Shown piece by piece: positions 35,729-44,726 of a stretch of DNA of 64,000 nucleotides. Source of the DNA: VBOC01 sp964512655 (GTDB lineage: Bacteria; Bacteroidota; Ignavibacteria; UBA10030; SZUA-254). Under the pieces are notes generated by a model, which worked only from the letters and a program-made list of their open reading frames with translations, was not told the DNA's origin and ran no database searches. The stretch is taken from contig CAZEJT010000008.1 in NCBI GenBank assembly GCA_964512655.1, positions 1 through 64,000 of the forward strand, in the 5' to 3' direction. A program made the translations under genes and the position numbers. How positions within the stretch are numbered: the stretch's first letter is position 1; each line of letters opens with the position of its first letter.

Positions 35729-35797
35729 GTTCGTTCCGCCGCTAAACTGGTGTCACGGTTTGGACCGTGACACCACCGGGGACAAACCATCTTAGGG
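35729..35797. repeat. Composite repeat: shared borders around a perfect family-B palindrome
   Basis: The left border GTTCGTTCCGCCGCT (35729-35743) recurs exactly at 48408-48422. The right border CATCTTAGGG (35788-35797) recurs as CATCTTTGGG at 48436-48445. Between them lies the 11-bp perfect palindrome GGTGTCACGGT-TTGG-ACCGTGACACC (35749-35774), which recurs at 38518. The gap 35649-35823 contains nothing else that I can support. Confidence 0.8.
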
Positions 35798-35823
35798 TGC
35801 GCCGTGGCGCTCCGTGCACTCTC

Positions 35824-38409
35824 TCAGAGATTCGGACCCACCGAAAAATAAAACAACACAGGTCCAAAGCTCATCGAGGAATTCGGAGTCCCCGGTTTCA
35901 GGTAGAAGCTCTTCCCGGCCCCGAACGAAGCCTCCCCGAGCGGAGTGTCCAGGGAGATCTCGGCGCCGAGCCCGTGCCGGAAACTGTTGATTTTCAGTTC
36001 CTCGGGGATCAGCGAGATCGTGCCGATGTCATACCGGGCTTTCAGGTAAGTTTCGAAGATGATCCTGAACGGGAGCCAGAAACGGTACTCCATGTTGACG
36101 AGGAACACCTGGCGGCCATAGCTGTCGTCGTCATGGAGTCCGAGAAAGGAGCGGAATCCGCCGAGCGTATACTGTTCTGCGATGGGCAGGGTCGCATCCG
36201 CAAACCCGAATGTCACCTTCGGGCGAAGCGTGTGCCTGGGCAGAAACGTCAGGTACGTTTCATAGGTTGCGCCCACCTTTCCGAAGCCTACCTCGCTCCC
36301 GAGGCCCTTGAGCGCGGTCTCGTACGAGAGCGTCATAAGCATTCCCGACCGGGGAAAGAGAAACCTGTCCTCCGTATCCACGATGCTCTTGAGTTTCAGA
36401 GAGACGAACCGGTACCGCTCCGGTGTGTATCCCTCCCCGCTGATCGCACTGATCTGCTGGTTCTCCGCGCGCAGTTCGGCCGCGACGTCTCCGAAGCGTT
36501 CAAACTGGCTTCCGAACGCGGCGGTCCACCCGTACTTGATCTCCTTAAACCTGCCGTTCTCGACTCGATCCCACTCATTCCCCAGGATCGTGGGATCATC
36601 GCGGTAGGTGATGATGTCCCTGGAGTTGAAATACACTCTGGTGTTGAACGTGAAATAGGTATTGAAGATCCTGTTGATCGTGTATCCCAGCCGTGCCTCG
36701 CGGTCGCGGTATCCGTACCTCATGTTGATCGAAAGGTCCTCCCACGCACCCCGGGAGTTCACGTCGCGGATATCGACGGTGCCGACAAGGCTCTGCTCGT
36801 TATCGGCATGAACCCCCAGGCGGACGAACGAGGAGCTCTTCTCCTTCACCTTCAGGACGATCACAGGGTCGGTGCCGGTATAACGGACATCGAGAAGGAC
36901 GTAGTCAAAGAGGCCTGTGCTTTTGATGTTGACGATTCCCTGGTACGCCCGGTCGATCTTGAAGATGTCCCCTACATCGAGCGGAAACTCGCGCCTGATC
37001 ACGTAATCACGGGTGCGTTCGTTTCCCTCGTATCTGATTTGCGAAATTGTACCTTCGTTGATCCTGAAGCTGAGCCGCGCCTGGCTTGTATCGAGCGCGA
37101 CCGAATCGATCCGCGCGAGCGAGAAGCCGCGTGCCCTGTAGTGACCGAGGACCTGTTCGAACGCACGCTTAACCTGCGCCTCATCGATGGGTCTTCCCTC
37201 AAGGGGAGCGATCTCCCCCGCGATCAGCTCATCGGGGAGCGAGACGTTTCCCGAAAAAGTGAAGCTCTTCAGCGGAGGGTACGTCGGTAGAGGGTCAGCC
37301 GGGATCACTTCGGGTACGGAGTTGGCGGATGCGATTGCACTGGCCGCGGGGGGAGATCCAGCGGTCTGCCTCCCCGCTTTCCCGAGGGCTTCCAGAATCG
37401 CCGGAATGCTTCGTTCCCCCGCTGCCTCCCCCTCGGCGATCAACGTGTCGAGGCCGGTGAAATCCGAAACGAGACGCTCCCTGACATCGGGGGTGATGAC
37501 GACGTCGGCCATTTTCAACTGAAGCCGGTTCGGCTCCTGCATCACGATGGTCATAATCTGGTCCGCGATTTCCCAGGGGGCGCTGAGCTGGTTTGCGCTC
37601 CGTAACGAGCCCGTGGAATTCACGGCGATCACCACGCCGCAGCCTGCCGAACGCGCGACATCGACCGGAATGTTGGAGATCAACCCCCCGTCGACCATGA
37701 ACATGGAGTCGCGCTCCAGCGGAGTGTACAGAAATGGTACCGTCATGCTTGCCCGCATCGCTTCCGAGAGGGAACCTCGGTCCATGACGACCCGCTTCCC
37801 GGAAACCAGGTCGGTCGCAGTCGCCCGGAACGGTATTCTCAGGTCGTCGAACCCCGGGTCGGGATGGTACAGCGCCTGAAGAGTGAGATAGGAGAAAAAA
37901 TTCGAAAACCGCTGCCCCCCGGAGATCGATGAGGGGATGATCGGCGCAAGCCCATCAAACCGAATCAGGAGGTAGCCCTGTTCTTCCGACTGCTTCTGTC
38001 CCACGAAGAGATCTGTCCGTTTGGTTTCCTCGGAGAACGAGAGAAGCTCGCTCCAGTCGGTGTGCGTCGCGATGCTCTCGATCTGGGTCGTGGAGTAGCC
38101 CGAGGCATAGAGCCCTCCCACTACGCTTCCGATGCTGTTTCCGACGATAAAATCGACCGGGATGTGATTCCTTTCCAGAGCGCGCAGTACCCCGATCTGG
38201 GCAAGTCCGCGCGAGCCTCCGCCGCTCAGTACGACGCCGACCTTCGTCCGTCCGGGCCCCTCGTGATGAACGGCGATCCCCCTGAACGGCCTCGAACTAT
38301 CGGCGGCAGTTTTGACATACTTCTGTTGAGCAACTGCTGGGAGGGAGAGACAAGGCAGCATCAGCCAGAGGATGATTCGCCGAGCCAGCCTTATCCGGGG
38401 TTCAGTCAA
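35824..38409 (-). CDS. Patatin-like phospholipase fused to POTRA and BamA-type beta-barrel
   Basis: Probable autotransporter of the PlpD (type Vd) kind. After a signal peptide (LARRIILWLMLPCLSLPAVAQQ) the patatin domain shows oxyanion loop GVVLSGGGSRGLAQIG, nucleophile GNSIGSVVGG and catalytic DGG in MVDGGLISNIPV. A POTRA-like region follows (LPDELIAGEIAPLEGRPIDEAQVKRAFEQVLGHYRARGF, about residues 385-470). The last 350 residues are a surface-antigen/BamA barrel ending with VLFYFSVGPNL. The start is uncertain: TTG at 38409 is listed and TTG 38424 is possible. The gene is flanked by repeat pairs on both sides. Confidence 0.85.
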   Translation of the reverse strand: MTEPRIRLARRIILWLMLPCLSLPAVAQQKYVKTAADSSRPFRGIAVHHEGPGRTKVGVVLSGGGSRGLAQIGVLRALERNHIPVDFIVGNSIGSVVGGLYASGYSTTQIESIATHTDWSELLSFSEETKRTDLFVGQKQSEEQGYLLIRFDGLAPIIPSSISGGQRFSNFFSYLTLQALYHPDPGFDDLRIPFRATATDLVSGKRVVMDRGSLSEAMRASMTVPFLYTPLERDSMFMVDGGLISNIPVDVARSAGCGVVIAVNSTGSLRSANQLSAPWEIADQIMTIVMQEPNRLQLKMADVVITPDVRERLVSDFTGLDTLIAEGEAAGERSIPAILEALGKAGRQTAGSPPAASAIASANSVPEVIPADPLPTYPPLKSFTFSGNVSLPDELIAGEIAPLEGRPIDEAQVKRAFEQVLGHYRARGFSLARIDSVALDTSQARLSFRINEGTISQIRYEGNERTRDYVIRREFPLDVGDIFKIDRAYQGIVNIKSTGLFDYVLLDVRYTGTDPVIVLKVKEKSSSFVRLGVHADNEQSLVGTVDIRDVNSRGAWEDLSINMRYGYRDREARLGYTINRIFNTYFTFNTRVYFNSRDIITYRDDPTILGNEWDRVENGRFKEIKYGWTAAFGSQFERFGDVAAELRAENQQISAISGEGYTPERYRFVSLKLKSIVDTEDRFLFPRSGMLMTLSYETALKGLGSEVGFGKVGATYETYLTFLPRHTLRPKVTFGFADATLPIAEQYTLGGFRSFLGLHDDDSYGRQVFLVNMEYRFWLPFRIIFETYLKARYDIGTISLIPEELKINSFRHGLGAEISLDTPLGEASFGAGKSFYLKPGTPNSSMSFGPVLFYFSVGPNL

Positions 38410-38437
38410 ACAATTGTCCAGCAAGAAAATTCTTTAA

Positions 38438-38467
38438 CAAAGTAGAAATTTCCGGAGGGAAAATCAA
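38438..38467 (-). promoter_or_regulatory. Promoter for the patatin-like gene
   Basis: Minus strand TTG (38467..38465), 20-base spacer, TACTTTG (38444..38438). It is about 20 bases from the TTG at 38424 and 35 from the TTG at 38409. Confidence 0.65.
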
Positions 38468-38511
38468 GGATTCCGAATTCCGGTGGTCGCGGCCTCTGAT
38501 CCGCGCTCCGA

Positions 38512-38543
38512 TAAACTGGTGTCACGGTCCATACCGTGACACC
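38512..38543. repeat. Family-B palindrome, second copy
   Basis: TAAACT followed by GGTGTCACGGT-CCAT-ACCGTGACACC. The arms and the TAAACT flank are identical to 35743-35774; only the four-base loop differs. It lies 45 bases upstream of the patatin promoter. Confidence 0.9.
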
Positions 38544-38593
38544 AGCCGGGAATCGGCGTGGATGTTGCGTTCAAAACCCGGTAGGCCCCGGCT

Positions 38594-38618
38594 GTAGGCG
38601 CCGGCTTTAGCCGGCGTC
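38594..38618 (+). repeat. Family-A palindrome at the 3' end of the glycosyltransferase gene
   Basis: GTAGGCGCCGGC-TTTA-GCCGGCGTC. The TAA stop of the minus-strand glycosyltransferase (38609..38607) lies in its loop, so the last residues (DAG) are encoded by the repeat itself. Confidence 0.85.
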
Positions 38619-39722
38619 ACCTCCGCCATCCAGCGTCTTACCCAGATACTTTACGAGCCGCTCCTTGCAGATTTCCCTCCCAAACTGACCTGCATGGCTG
38701 CGGATCGCGGAGGAGTCGAACGAGATCCGTTCGAATCGCATTACCGCGTCGAGTAGACTTGCCGCGCTCTGCTCTTTGAAGAACATCCCGGTTCGGCCTT
38801 CGACCACAGTCTCAAGTGCACCCCCCCGCGAGTACGCGATGACCGGTTTGCCGCACGCCATTGCCTCTACCGGGGCGATGCCGAAGTCCTCCTCCCCGGG
38901 AAAGATAAGGGCCTTCGAGCGCGCGTAACACTCCGCCAGCTCCCCTTCCGATACCCATCCTCTGAATTCAACATTCTTCCCCGCGATCGAGCGAAGCCTC
39001 TTCTCCTCCGGGCCGGATCCGACGATGACCAGGCGCTCGCCTCGGGACGACAGCGCCTCGACGGCGAGATCGATCCGCTTGTACGGGACCAGCGCGGAGA
39101 CGACGAGAAAAAACTCCCCGTCTCCCCCCGACTCGCCAAACCGGCGTAAGTCCACCGGTGGATGTATCACGGTGGATTCCCGGTTGTAGAGCCTTCTGAT
39201 CCTTTCCTGAACAGCCCTTGAATTCGCGATAAAATGCCCGACGTTCGCCGCAGTCGACACATCCCAGCTCCTGAGGCCCCCCACGATGGCGCTCATTGCC
39301 GCGCGGACCGGGAGCGACGCCCTCCCGGGACCGAAATAGTTTGAATACTGGTCCCAGATGTACCGCATGGGCGTATGACAGTAGCAGACATGCACAGCCC
39401 CGCGGCCGATTCTCACACCCTTCGCGGCGGCGTGGCTGCTCGATATGACCCATCGGAAGCTCCGCGTATCCAACCCCCGGGCAGCCGCAGGAAACAAGGG
39501 GAGGAAGTACCTGTAGTGGCTCCGTCCAAAGGGGAGATGCTGTATCAGGGACGTTCTGATCGGGAGCCGCTCGATTGAAGGAGATACGCTCCCACGGGTG
39601 TGGACCAGCGTGAAAATTGTGGCGCGGGGAAAGAGCTCGCAGAGAAGTTCGAAAACTTTTTCGCCGCCCCTCATGCCGACAAGCCAATCGTGAACGAGCG
39701 CGACATCCTGAGGGAGTTCCAT
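38607..39722 (-). CDS. GT4-family glycosyltransferase
   Basis: GT-B fold glycosyltransferase of about 371 residues. The N-terminal domain starts VALVHDWLVGMRGGEKVFELLCELFP, a form common in exopolysaccharide and O-antigen mannosyltransferases, with CHTPMRYIWDQYSNYFGPGR in the acceptor region. The donor domain has VIHPPVDLRRF, FLVVSALVPYKRIDLAVEAL and the EX7E-like motif GEEDFGIAPVEAMACGKPVIAY. The ATG at 39722 is chosen over an upstream TTG. A TATATTTT box starts 13 bases before it, but I see no TTG at the right distance. No other polysaccharide genes adjoin it. The acceptor is unknown. Confidence 0.88.
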   Translation of the reverse strand: MELPQDVALVHDWLVGMRGGEKVFELLCELFPRATIFTLVHTRGSVSPSIERLPIRTSLIQHLPFGRSHYRYFLPLFPAAARGLDTRSFRWVISSSHAAAKGVRIGRGAVHVCYCHTPMRYIWDQYSNYFGPGRASLPVRAAMSAIVGGLRSWDVSTAANVGHFIANSRAVQERIRRLYNRESTVIHPPVDLRRFGESGGDGEFFLVVSALVPYKRIDLAVEALSSRGERLVIVGSGPEEKRLRSIAGKNVEFRGWVSEGELAECYARSKALIFPGEEDFGIAPVEAMACGKPVIAYSRGGALETVVEGRTGMFFKEQSAASLLDAVMRFERISFDSSAIRSHAGQFGREICKERLVKYLGKTLDGGGDAG

Positions 39723-39768
39723 GCGTAAAAATATACGAAGTTTGGGCAACAGATGGCGCGCCTGTATC

Positions 39769-39798
39769 TTGCTTCCCGAAGACCTCCTTCCTATATTG
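39769..39798 (+). promoter_or_regulatory. Promoter for the alpha/beta hydrolase operon
   Basis: TTG (39769-39771), 20-base spacer, TATATTG (39792-39798). The leader to the ATG at 39857 is about 55 bases. Confidence 0.7.
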
Positions 39799-39856
39799 AT
39801 CAGATTCCTTTGCAGCGCCGCAGAAATACCGCCAATCGCCCCCTTCGATTCGCTTC

Positions 39857-40765
39857 ATGACCTACCTTCTCCCTCTCGGGATCATCGTCCTGCTTTTCAT
39901 CGCGACCGTGACAATCACTCTTCTGATCACCGGCCCGAGCCTCCTCCTCAAGCCGAAACGGAGGACCGCTGAATTCTACAGAGCCCTCGGTCAGCCGACC
40001 ACCCCCTCGGAGGCCCATCTCCCCTACGAGGAACTCGACGTCGAGGTCGAGAAGGGCCTGAAACTCAATGGCTGGCTTATCAAGGCGGAATCGCCCGCGA
40101 AGGGGACCGTCCTCATACTTCACGGGGTGTCTGACTGCAAGATCGACGGGATCAGGCTGGCGGGCTTTCTGCGTGGCCACGGGTTCAACGTCTTCCTGTA
40201 TGATGCACGCTGCCACGGCCGGAGCGGCGGAACATACTGCACATACGGATTCTACGAAAAGTATGATGCGGTTAAGGTGGTCGACTATCTCCTCTCCAGA
40301 AGAGATTTCGGGCCCGGACGTATCGCCGCCTTTGGCACGTCGATGGGGGCAGCCGTAGCCATCCAGGCCGCCTCGATCGACGCAAGAATCTCCGCGGTCG
40401 TCGCCGAGAATTCTTTTGCCACGCTCCGCTCGATCTTCGACGACTATCAGAAGAGGATGATCAAACTCCCCTTCCACTTCCTGCGCAACCTTGTCATCGT
40501 CCGTTCGGAGAGGCTCGCGAAATTCAAGGCGAGCGACGTATCCCCTCTCGAGGCTGTCAGGAAGCTCACAATCCCTGTTCTGTTCATCTACGGGAAAAAC
40601 GACCGGCTGATCAGGCATGAATATTCGCTGCAGCTCTATGAGAATGCGCCTCCCGGGAAGGTGCTTTTTCCCGTCGAGCATGCGTCCCATAACGACGCAT
40701 GGACCGTCGCCGGCCGGTCCTACGAGGAAAAGCTCCTCGATTTTCTCGGGGGAGCCCTCCGTTGA
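39857..40765 (+). CDS. Alpha/beta hydrolase with N-terminal membrane anchor
   Basis: A 302-residue serine hydrolase. One hydrophobic segment (residues 3-26) probably anchors it in the inner membrane. The core shows GTVLILHGVSDCKIDG (oxyanion loop), YDARCHGRSGG, nucleophile elbow FGTSMGAAVA, and a late IYGKNDRLIRHEYS and HASHNDAW carrying the acid and histidine. It resembles the YqkD/BAAT-type hydrolases of unknown substrate. Its TGA overlaps the next gene's TTG start (TTGA), and the third gene is again overlapping, so three genes form one operon. Confidence 0.88.
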   Translation: MTYLLPLGIIVLLFIATVTITLLITGPSLLLKPKRRTAEFYRALGQPTTPSEAHLPYEELDVEVEKGLKLNGWLIKAESPAKGTVLILHGVSDCKIDGIRLAGFLRGHGFNVFLYDARCHGRSGGTYCTYGFYEKYDAVKVVDYLLSRRDFGPGRIAAFGTSMGAAVAIQAASIDARISAVVAENSFATLRSIFDDYQKRMIKLPFHFLRNLVIVRSERLAKFKASDVSPLEAVRKLTIPVLFIYGKNDRLIRHEYSLQLYENAPPGKVLFPVEHASHNDAWTVAGRSYEEKLLDFLGGALR

Positions 40766-43035
40766 GACCTGCCGCGGCGCTGGCCCTCCTTATCCTTATT
40801 GTCCTCCTCCCTCCGCGTCTCGTTTCACAGATTGAATTCTCACAGGCGAACGCCGAAAAAGTCCTGCGCCACCTCGTGCTCGACATCGGCCCGAGGCCCA
40901 TGGGTTCGCCGGCCGAGCGCCGCGCGCTTGAGTTAGCGGTGTCGGAGTTCAGGGATGCAGGCTGCGACACCGCGTATATCATGCCCTTCGACCGTACTGG
41001 GAACGCCAACACTTCGAGCGGCATCGCCGTCGGTGTGAAGCGGGGGGCAAAGGGGAGGAGTATCCTCATCGGGGGGCATATCGATTCGGCGGGCCCTGAG
41101 ATCCCCGGCGCAGATGACGACGGCTCGGGGGCTGCGATAGTTATGGAGCTGGCGCGCATCCTTGGGGGGAGGACCGCCAATTCGACTCTCGTCTTCTGCT
41201 GTTTCGGCGGAGAGGAGGAGGGGCTGGAGGGGTCTAAGCATTTTGCCGCCTCATATCCCGGGATCGACAGCGTCGACCTCATGCTGCAGGCGGACATGGC
41301 AAACGGCACAGGGGTCATCGACATGGACCCCGATACGCACGGAGAGAGCGCGCCTCCGTGGCTGGTGCGAGCGACTGTTGAGGAGTTCGACCGCCTGGGG
41401 TACCGCAATCTCAGATATCCGACCCACGCCTTTTCTCTCAACTATCTCTTCCCGGCGGGAGCGGGTTCGGATCATGAGTCATTCTTGCATGTCGGAATTC
41501 CGGCGATCGATCTCACCACAGACCCGGGCAAACCGATTCACACCCCCAGGGATAACTTTGAGAATTTCGACCCCTCCGGACTGAAGCGGACGGGAGATGT
41601 GTTTGCGGCTCTGGCGAGGCGGTTCGATCAGGGGGTGCCTTCCCGCTCCACGGAGAATTACTGGCTCTATCTCATCTATCGTATTCCGCTTTTCGTCCCT
41701 CTCTGGACCGTCCGCTGCTTCGCGGTCCTCTCGCTCCTCACGGCGGCGGTCGCGCTGATCTCCATCCGCGCTCGCCGACTCCCGGCCGAGTCCCCTCTCT
41801 TCGTCGCGTGGCCGGGAGTGAAGCTGCTCTTCGTAGCATTCATTGTTGCGGGCTCCGGGTGGCTCTCGTCCGATATTATTTCGCTCGTCCGGGGGATCCG
41901 CCACCCCTGGCTCACGTCCATCCCCCTCTATTATACATTCGGCGCCCTTGCGGCATTCTGCGCCGCGACGGTATCGATTCGAATCCTCAGATGGCTCGGC
42001 TTGACCCATTGCCCGTACGCCCTGTTCAAGCGCTCGGCGATCATCCTTGCGGTCATTCTTATTCCCATCACCCTGTATGCGGTGAAGCTGAGCGTCGAGA
42101 TTGCCGCCGCCCTCCTCTTGATCAGCCTCGCCGCGCTCGCGAGAACCGCGGGAGTGAAGATCCTGTTCACCCTCCTTTCTCCGCTCTGGATGTTTCGCAT
42201 CGTCTTTTCCGAGTGGGATGCGTTGCTCTACCACTCGATCGCTTCAGCGCCTCCGGCCGCCCCGGGCGTATGGCTCCTCATTAACGGAGGTGTTATCTTC
42301 ATCCTCACCCTCTTCCTTCTTCCGATCCTCCTTGCGGCAGCATCCGTGGTGCGCGACTCGCCCGCCCTGACGAGGGTTGTCGCGGCCTTCTCATCAATGC
42401 GGACGCTGGCTGTATCGATCGTTCTCTTCCTGGCCCTTGGCGCATATCTCCTCGCCGTTCCGGAATTCGACAGGTACTGGTATCACGACGTGACGGTCAA
42501 GGAGAGATACGACATGACGAAACGCAGCCGATCGCTGATTGTGACGAGCTCGGAATATTTCCGCGGCGTGCGCCTTGTGCGTGAGGGGGGCGATACGACA
42601 ATCGATGCGAGGACTGCCCTGGCAGAACTCAGGCCGGGGCCTGGCTTCGATACGACATGGCTGGCGGTCGAGCGCCTCCAGAACCGGCATGAGATCGGCG
42701 GAATGGCTGTCTACGAAATCGAGCTGCGGCTGAGGTCGAAATCGAGGCCGTTCAGGGTGTCGGTCTCGTATCGTGTCGAAGGCGGCGAGCTCCGGGCCTT
42801 CGATACGCCTCTGCAGTCCCGCATTCTCGGCAATGCACGCACAATCGAGTGGTATTCGTTCCCGGATTCGTTCCTTGTCATACCCGTGAGTTTCTCCGCA
42901 CCGGTTGGGAGCAAGGTCAGCGAAGTCGCCGAGGTGACGTTTAACAGTCTTGCAGAGCCGGTGGAGGTTTCGGGCGAAATGGTCTATGCAATCCCGCGGA
43001 CCACCTACGTTTCATCGTTTCTCTACGGCCAATGA
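40762..43035 (+). CDS. Membrane-bound M28-family metallopeptidase
   Basis: A 757-residue protein. A signal or anchor (LALLILIVLLPPRLVSQ) precedes the M28 domain. Metal motifs: GGHIDSAGPEIPGADDDGSG, CFGGEEEGLEGS, an aspartate in LQADMANGTG, and a late histidine in PIHTPRDNFEN. From about residue 305 there are eight or so hydrophobic segments, then a soluble C-terminal domain of about 170 residues (YWYHDVTVKERYDMTKRSRS onward). The layout recalls the ER-type (Fxna/ERMP1-like) M28 membrane peptidases. Start is TTG at 40762, overlapping the hydrolase stop. An ATGA overlap joins it to the CoA ligase. Confidence 0.87.
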   Translation: MRPAAALALLILIVLLPPRLVSQIEFSQANAEKVLRHLVLDIGPRPMGSPAERRALELAVSEFRDAGCDTAYIMPFDRTGNANTSSGIAVGVKRGAKGRSILIGGHIDSAGPEIPGADDDGSGAAIVMELARILGGRTANSTLVFCCFGGEEEGLEGSKHFAASYPGIDSVDLMLQADMANGTGVIDMDPDTHGESAPPWLVRATVEEFDRLGYRNLRYPTHAFSLNYLFPAGAGSDHESFLHVGIPAIDLTTDPGKPIHTPRDNFENFDPSGLKRTGDVFAALARRFDQGVPSRSTENYWLYLIYRIPLFVPLWTVRCFAVLSLLTAAVALISIRARRLPAESPLFVAWPGVKLLFVAFIVAGSGWLSSDIISLVRGIRHPWLTSIPLYYTFGALAAFCAATVSIRILRWLGLTHCPYALFKRSAIILAVILIPITLYAVKLSVEIAAALLLISLAALARTAGVKILFTLLSPLWMFRIVFSEWDALLYHSIASAPPAAPGVWLLINGGVIFILTLFLLPILLAAASVVRDSPALTRVVAAFSSMRTLAVSIVLFLALGAYLLAVPEFDRYWYHDVTVKERYDMTKRSRSLIVTSSEYFRGVRLVREGGDTTIDARTALAELRPGPGFDTTWLAVERLQNRHEIGGMAVYEIELRLRSKSRPFRVSVSYRVEGGELRAFDTPLQSRILGNARTIEWYSFPDSFLVIPVSFSAPVGSKVSEVAEVTFNSLAEPVEVSGEMVYAIPRTTYVSSFLYGQ

Positions 43036-44726
43036 CTCTGAGCGATATCGATGCTCTCATTCGTCAGGCTCACGTGTTGAGGGGCACATCCCCTTCCGAG
43101 AGTCTCGTTCCGCACAAGAACATCGGCCATCTTCTCCGGGAACGGGCCGGGTCCGATGGGGATAAGGAATTTCTCATTTATTACCCTGATGAACATGATG
43201 GAGGCCGCGTTTCATACACCTACGCGCGGTTCTACGAGGATACCGCCCGGACCGCAGCCTACCTGCGGAGCCTCGGCGTCGGCCGCGGCGACCGGGTCGC
43301 CACATTCTCCTTCAACCACCCGGATACCGTGATCCAGTATTTCGCGGCGTTTCTCGTCGGAGCAATCGTTGTGCCTCTCAATGTCGGCGAAGACGATAAA
43401 CGGATCGCCTTCATCATTCGCGACTCCGGTCCCCGGGTGATCTTCCACCGGGACCAGTTTGCCGCGAGAGTCCGGGAGATTCTGGGCGCCGGACCGGGTG
43501 CGGCTTCACGTCTGGTGGGGGAAGGTGAATTCCGGAGGGAGATATCGGCCCACGCTCCCTGGCTCCCCTCCGGGAACGATGCGGGGCCCGACGATGATGC
43601 CCTCATCGTATACACCTCCGGGACGACGGGGAACCCGAAGGGAGTGGTTCTCACTCAATACAATCTCCTCGTCGATGCGCGCGCGATCTCCGAATGGCAC
43701 GGAATGACGCCGGAGGTGAGGATGATGTGCGTATTGCCCATCCATCACGTCAACGGCACCGTCGTCACGCTCATGACCCCGCTCTACTATGGGGGGAACG
43801 TCGTACTCAACCGGCGTTTTCACTCCGAATCGTTTTTTCAGCGGGCCGCATCCGAAAAGGTGACCGTGGTGAGCGTGGTCCCCACGCTCCTTCAGTTCCT
43901 CCTCCACGAATTCCGTAACACGGAGAAGCCCGATACCTCCTGCCTGCGTTACATCATCTGCGGCGCGGGCCCGCTGACCGTCGAGCTGGCAGCGCGATTC
44001 GAACGGCGCTTCGGCATCCCTGTGATTCACGGATATGGACTCTCGGAAACAACGTGCTATTCGTGCTTCCTCCCGCATGAGCTGACGGAAGAAGAACACC
44101 GGCACTGGATGGCGGACTTTGGATTTCCGTCCATCGGCGTCGCGATCCCTCCGAACGAAATGGCGATTCACGACGGGGAGGGGCGCGAGTGCGGGGAGGG
44201 GGCCAGAGGCGAAATCGTCATCCGCGGACACAATGTGATGAAGCGCTACCACGGCAACGACCGGGCCAACGAGGCCTCGTTCACCCACGGCTGGTTTCGG
44301 AGCGGAGACGAGGGATTCTTCAGGCGGGATTCAAAAGGCAGAAGCTACTTCTTCATCACCGGCCGGATCAAGGAGCTGATCATCAGGGGTGGCGCGAACG
44401 TCTCACCGTTCGAGATCGATGAAGTGCTCATGAATATGCCGGGCGTGAAGGCGGGTCTGGCGGTTGGTTTCGAAAACGATTGGTACGGCGAGGAGGTGGG
44501 AGCGTACGTCCAGCCCTCCGGGAGCGCGGAGCTCACGGCGGAGGGGGTGATCGACTACTGCAGGAGATTCCTCCCCTTCCAGAAATGCCCGAAAGTTGTG
44601 CTTTTCGGAGACGACATCCCGGTAACCTCCACCGGGAAGTACCAGCGCGGGAGACTGAGACCCCTCTTTGAGCGGTGGAAAGGCGTGCAGTTCACCGAAA
44701 GCGCCCGCGCTCGGGATCGCTCCTAG
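43032..44726 (+). CDS. AMP-dependent acyl-CoA synthetase/ligase
   Basis: ANL-superfamily enzyme of 564 residues that makes acyl-AMP and then acyl-CoA. Core motifs are IVYTSGTTGNPKGVVLTQYN (P-loop), LPIHHVNGTVVTL, IHGYGLSETTC, WFRSGDEGFFRRD, and ITGRIKELIIRGGANVSPFEID followed by the catalytic lysine in TSTGKYQRGRL. The protein is closest in feel to fatty-acid or aromatic-acid CoA ligases, but the substrate cannot be fixed. Its stop overlaps the stop of the opposite gene on a shared CTAG. Confidence 0.92.
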   Translation: MTLSDIDALIRQAHVLRGTSPSESLVPHKNIGHLLRERAGSDGDKEFLIYYPDEHDGGRVSYTYARFYEDTARTAAYLRSLGVGRGDRVATFSFNHPDTVIQYFAAFLVGAIVVPLNVGEDDKRIAFIIRDSGPRVIFHRDQFAARVREILGAGPGAASRLVGEGEFRREISAHAPWLPSGNDAGPDDDALIVYTSGTTGNPKGVVLTQYNLLVDARAISEWHGMTPEVRMMCVLPIHHVNGTVVTLMTPLYYGGNVVLNRRFHSESFFQRAASEKVTVVSVVPTLLQFLLHEFRNTEKPDTSCLRYIICGAGPLTVELAARFERRFGIPVIHGYGLSETTCYSCFLPHELTEEEHRHWMADFGFPSIGVAIPPNEMAIHDGEGRECGEGARGEIVIRGHNVMKRYHGNDRANEASFTHGWFRSGDEGFFRRDSKGRSYFFITGRIKELIIRGGANVSPFEIDEVLMNMPGVKAGLAVGFENDWYGEEVGAYVQPSGSAELTAEGVIDYCRRFLPFQKCPKVVLFGDDIPVTSTGKYQRGRLRPLFERWKGVQFTESARARDRS

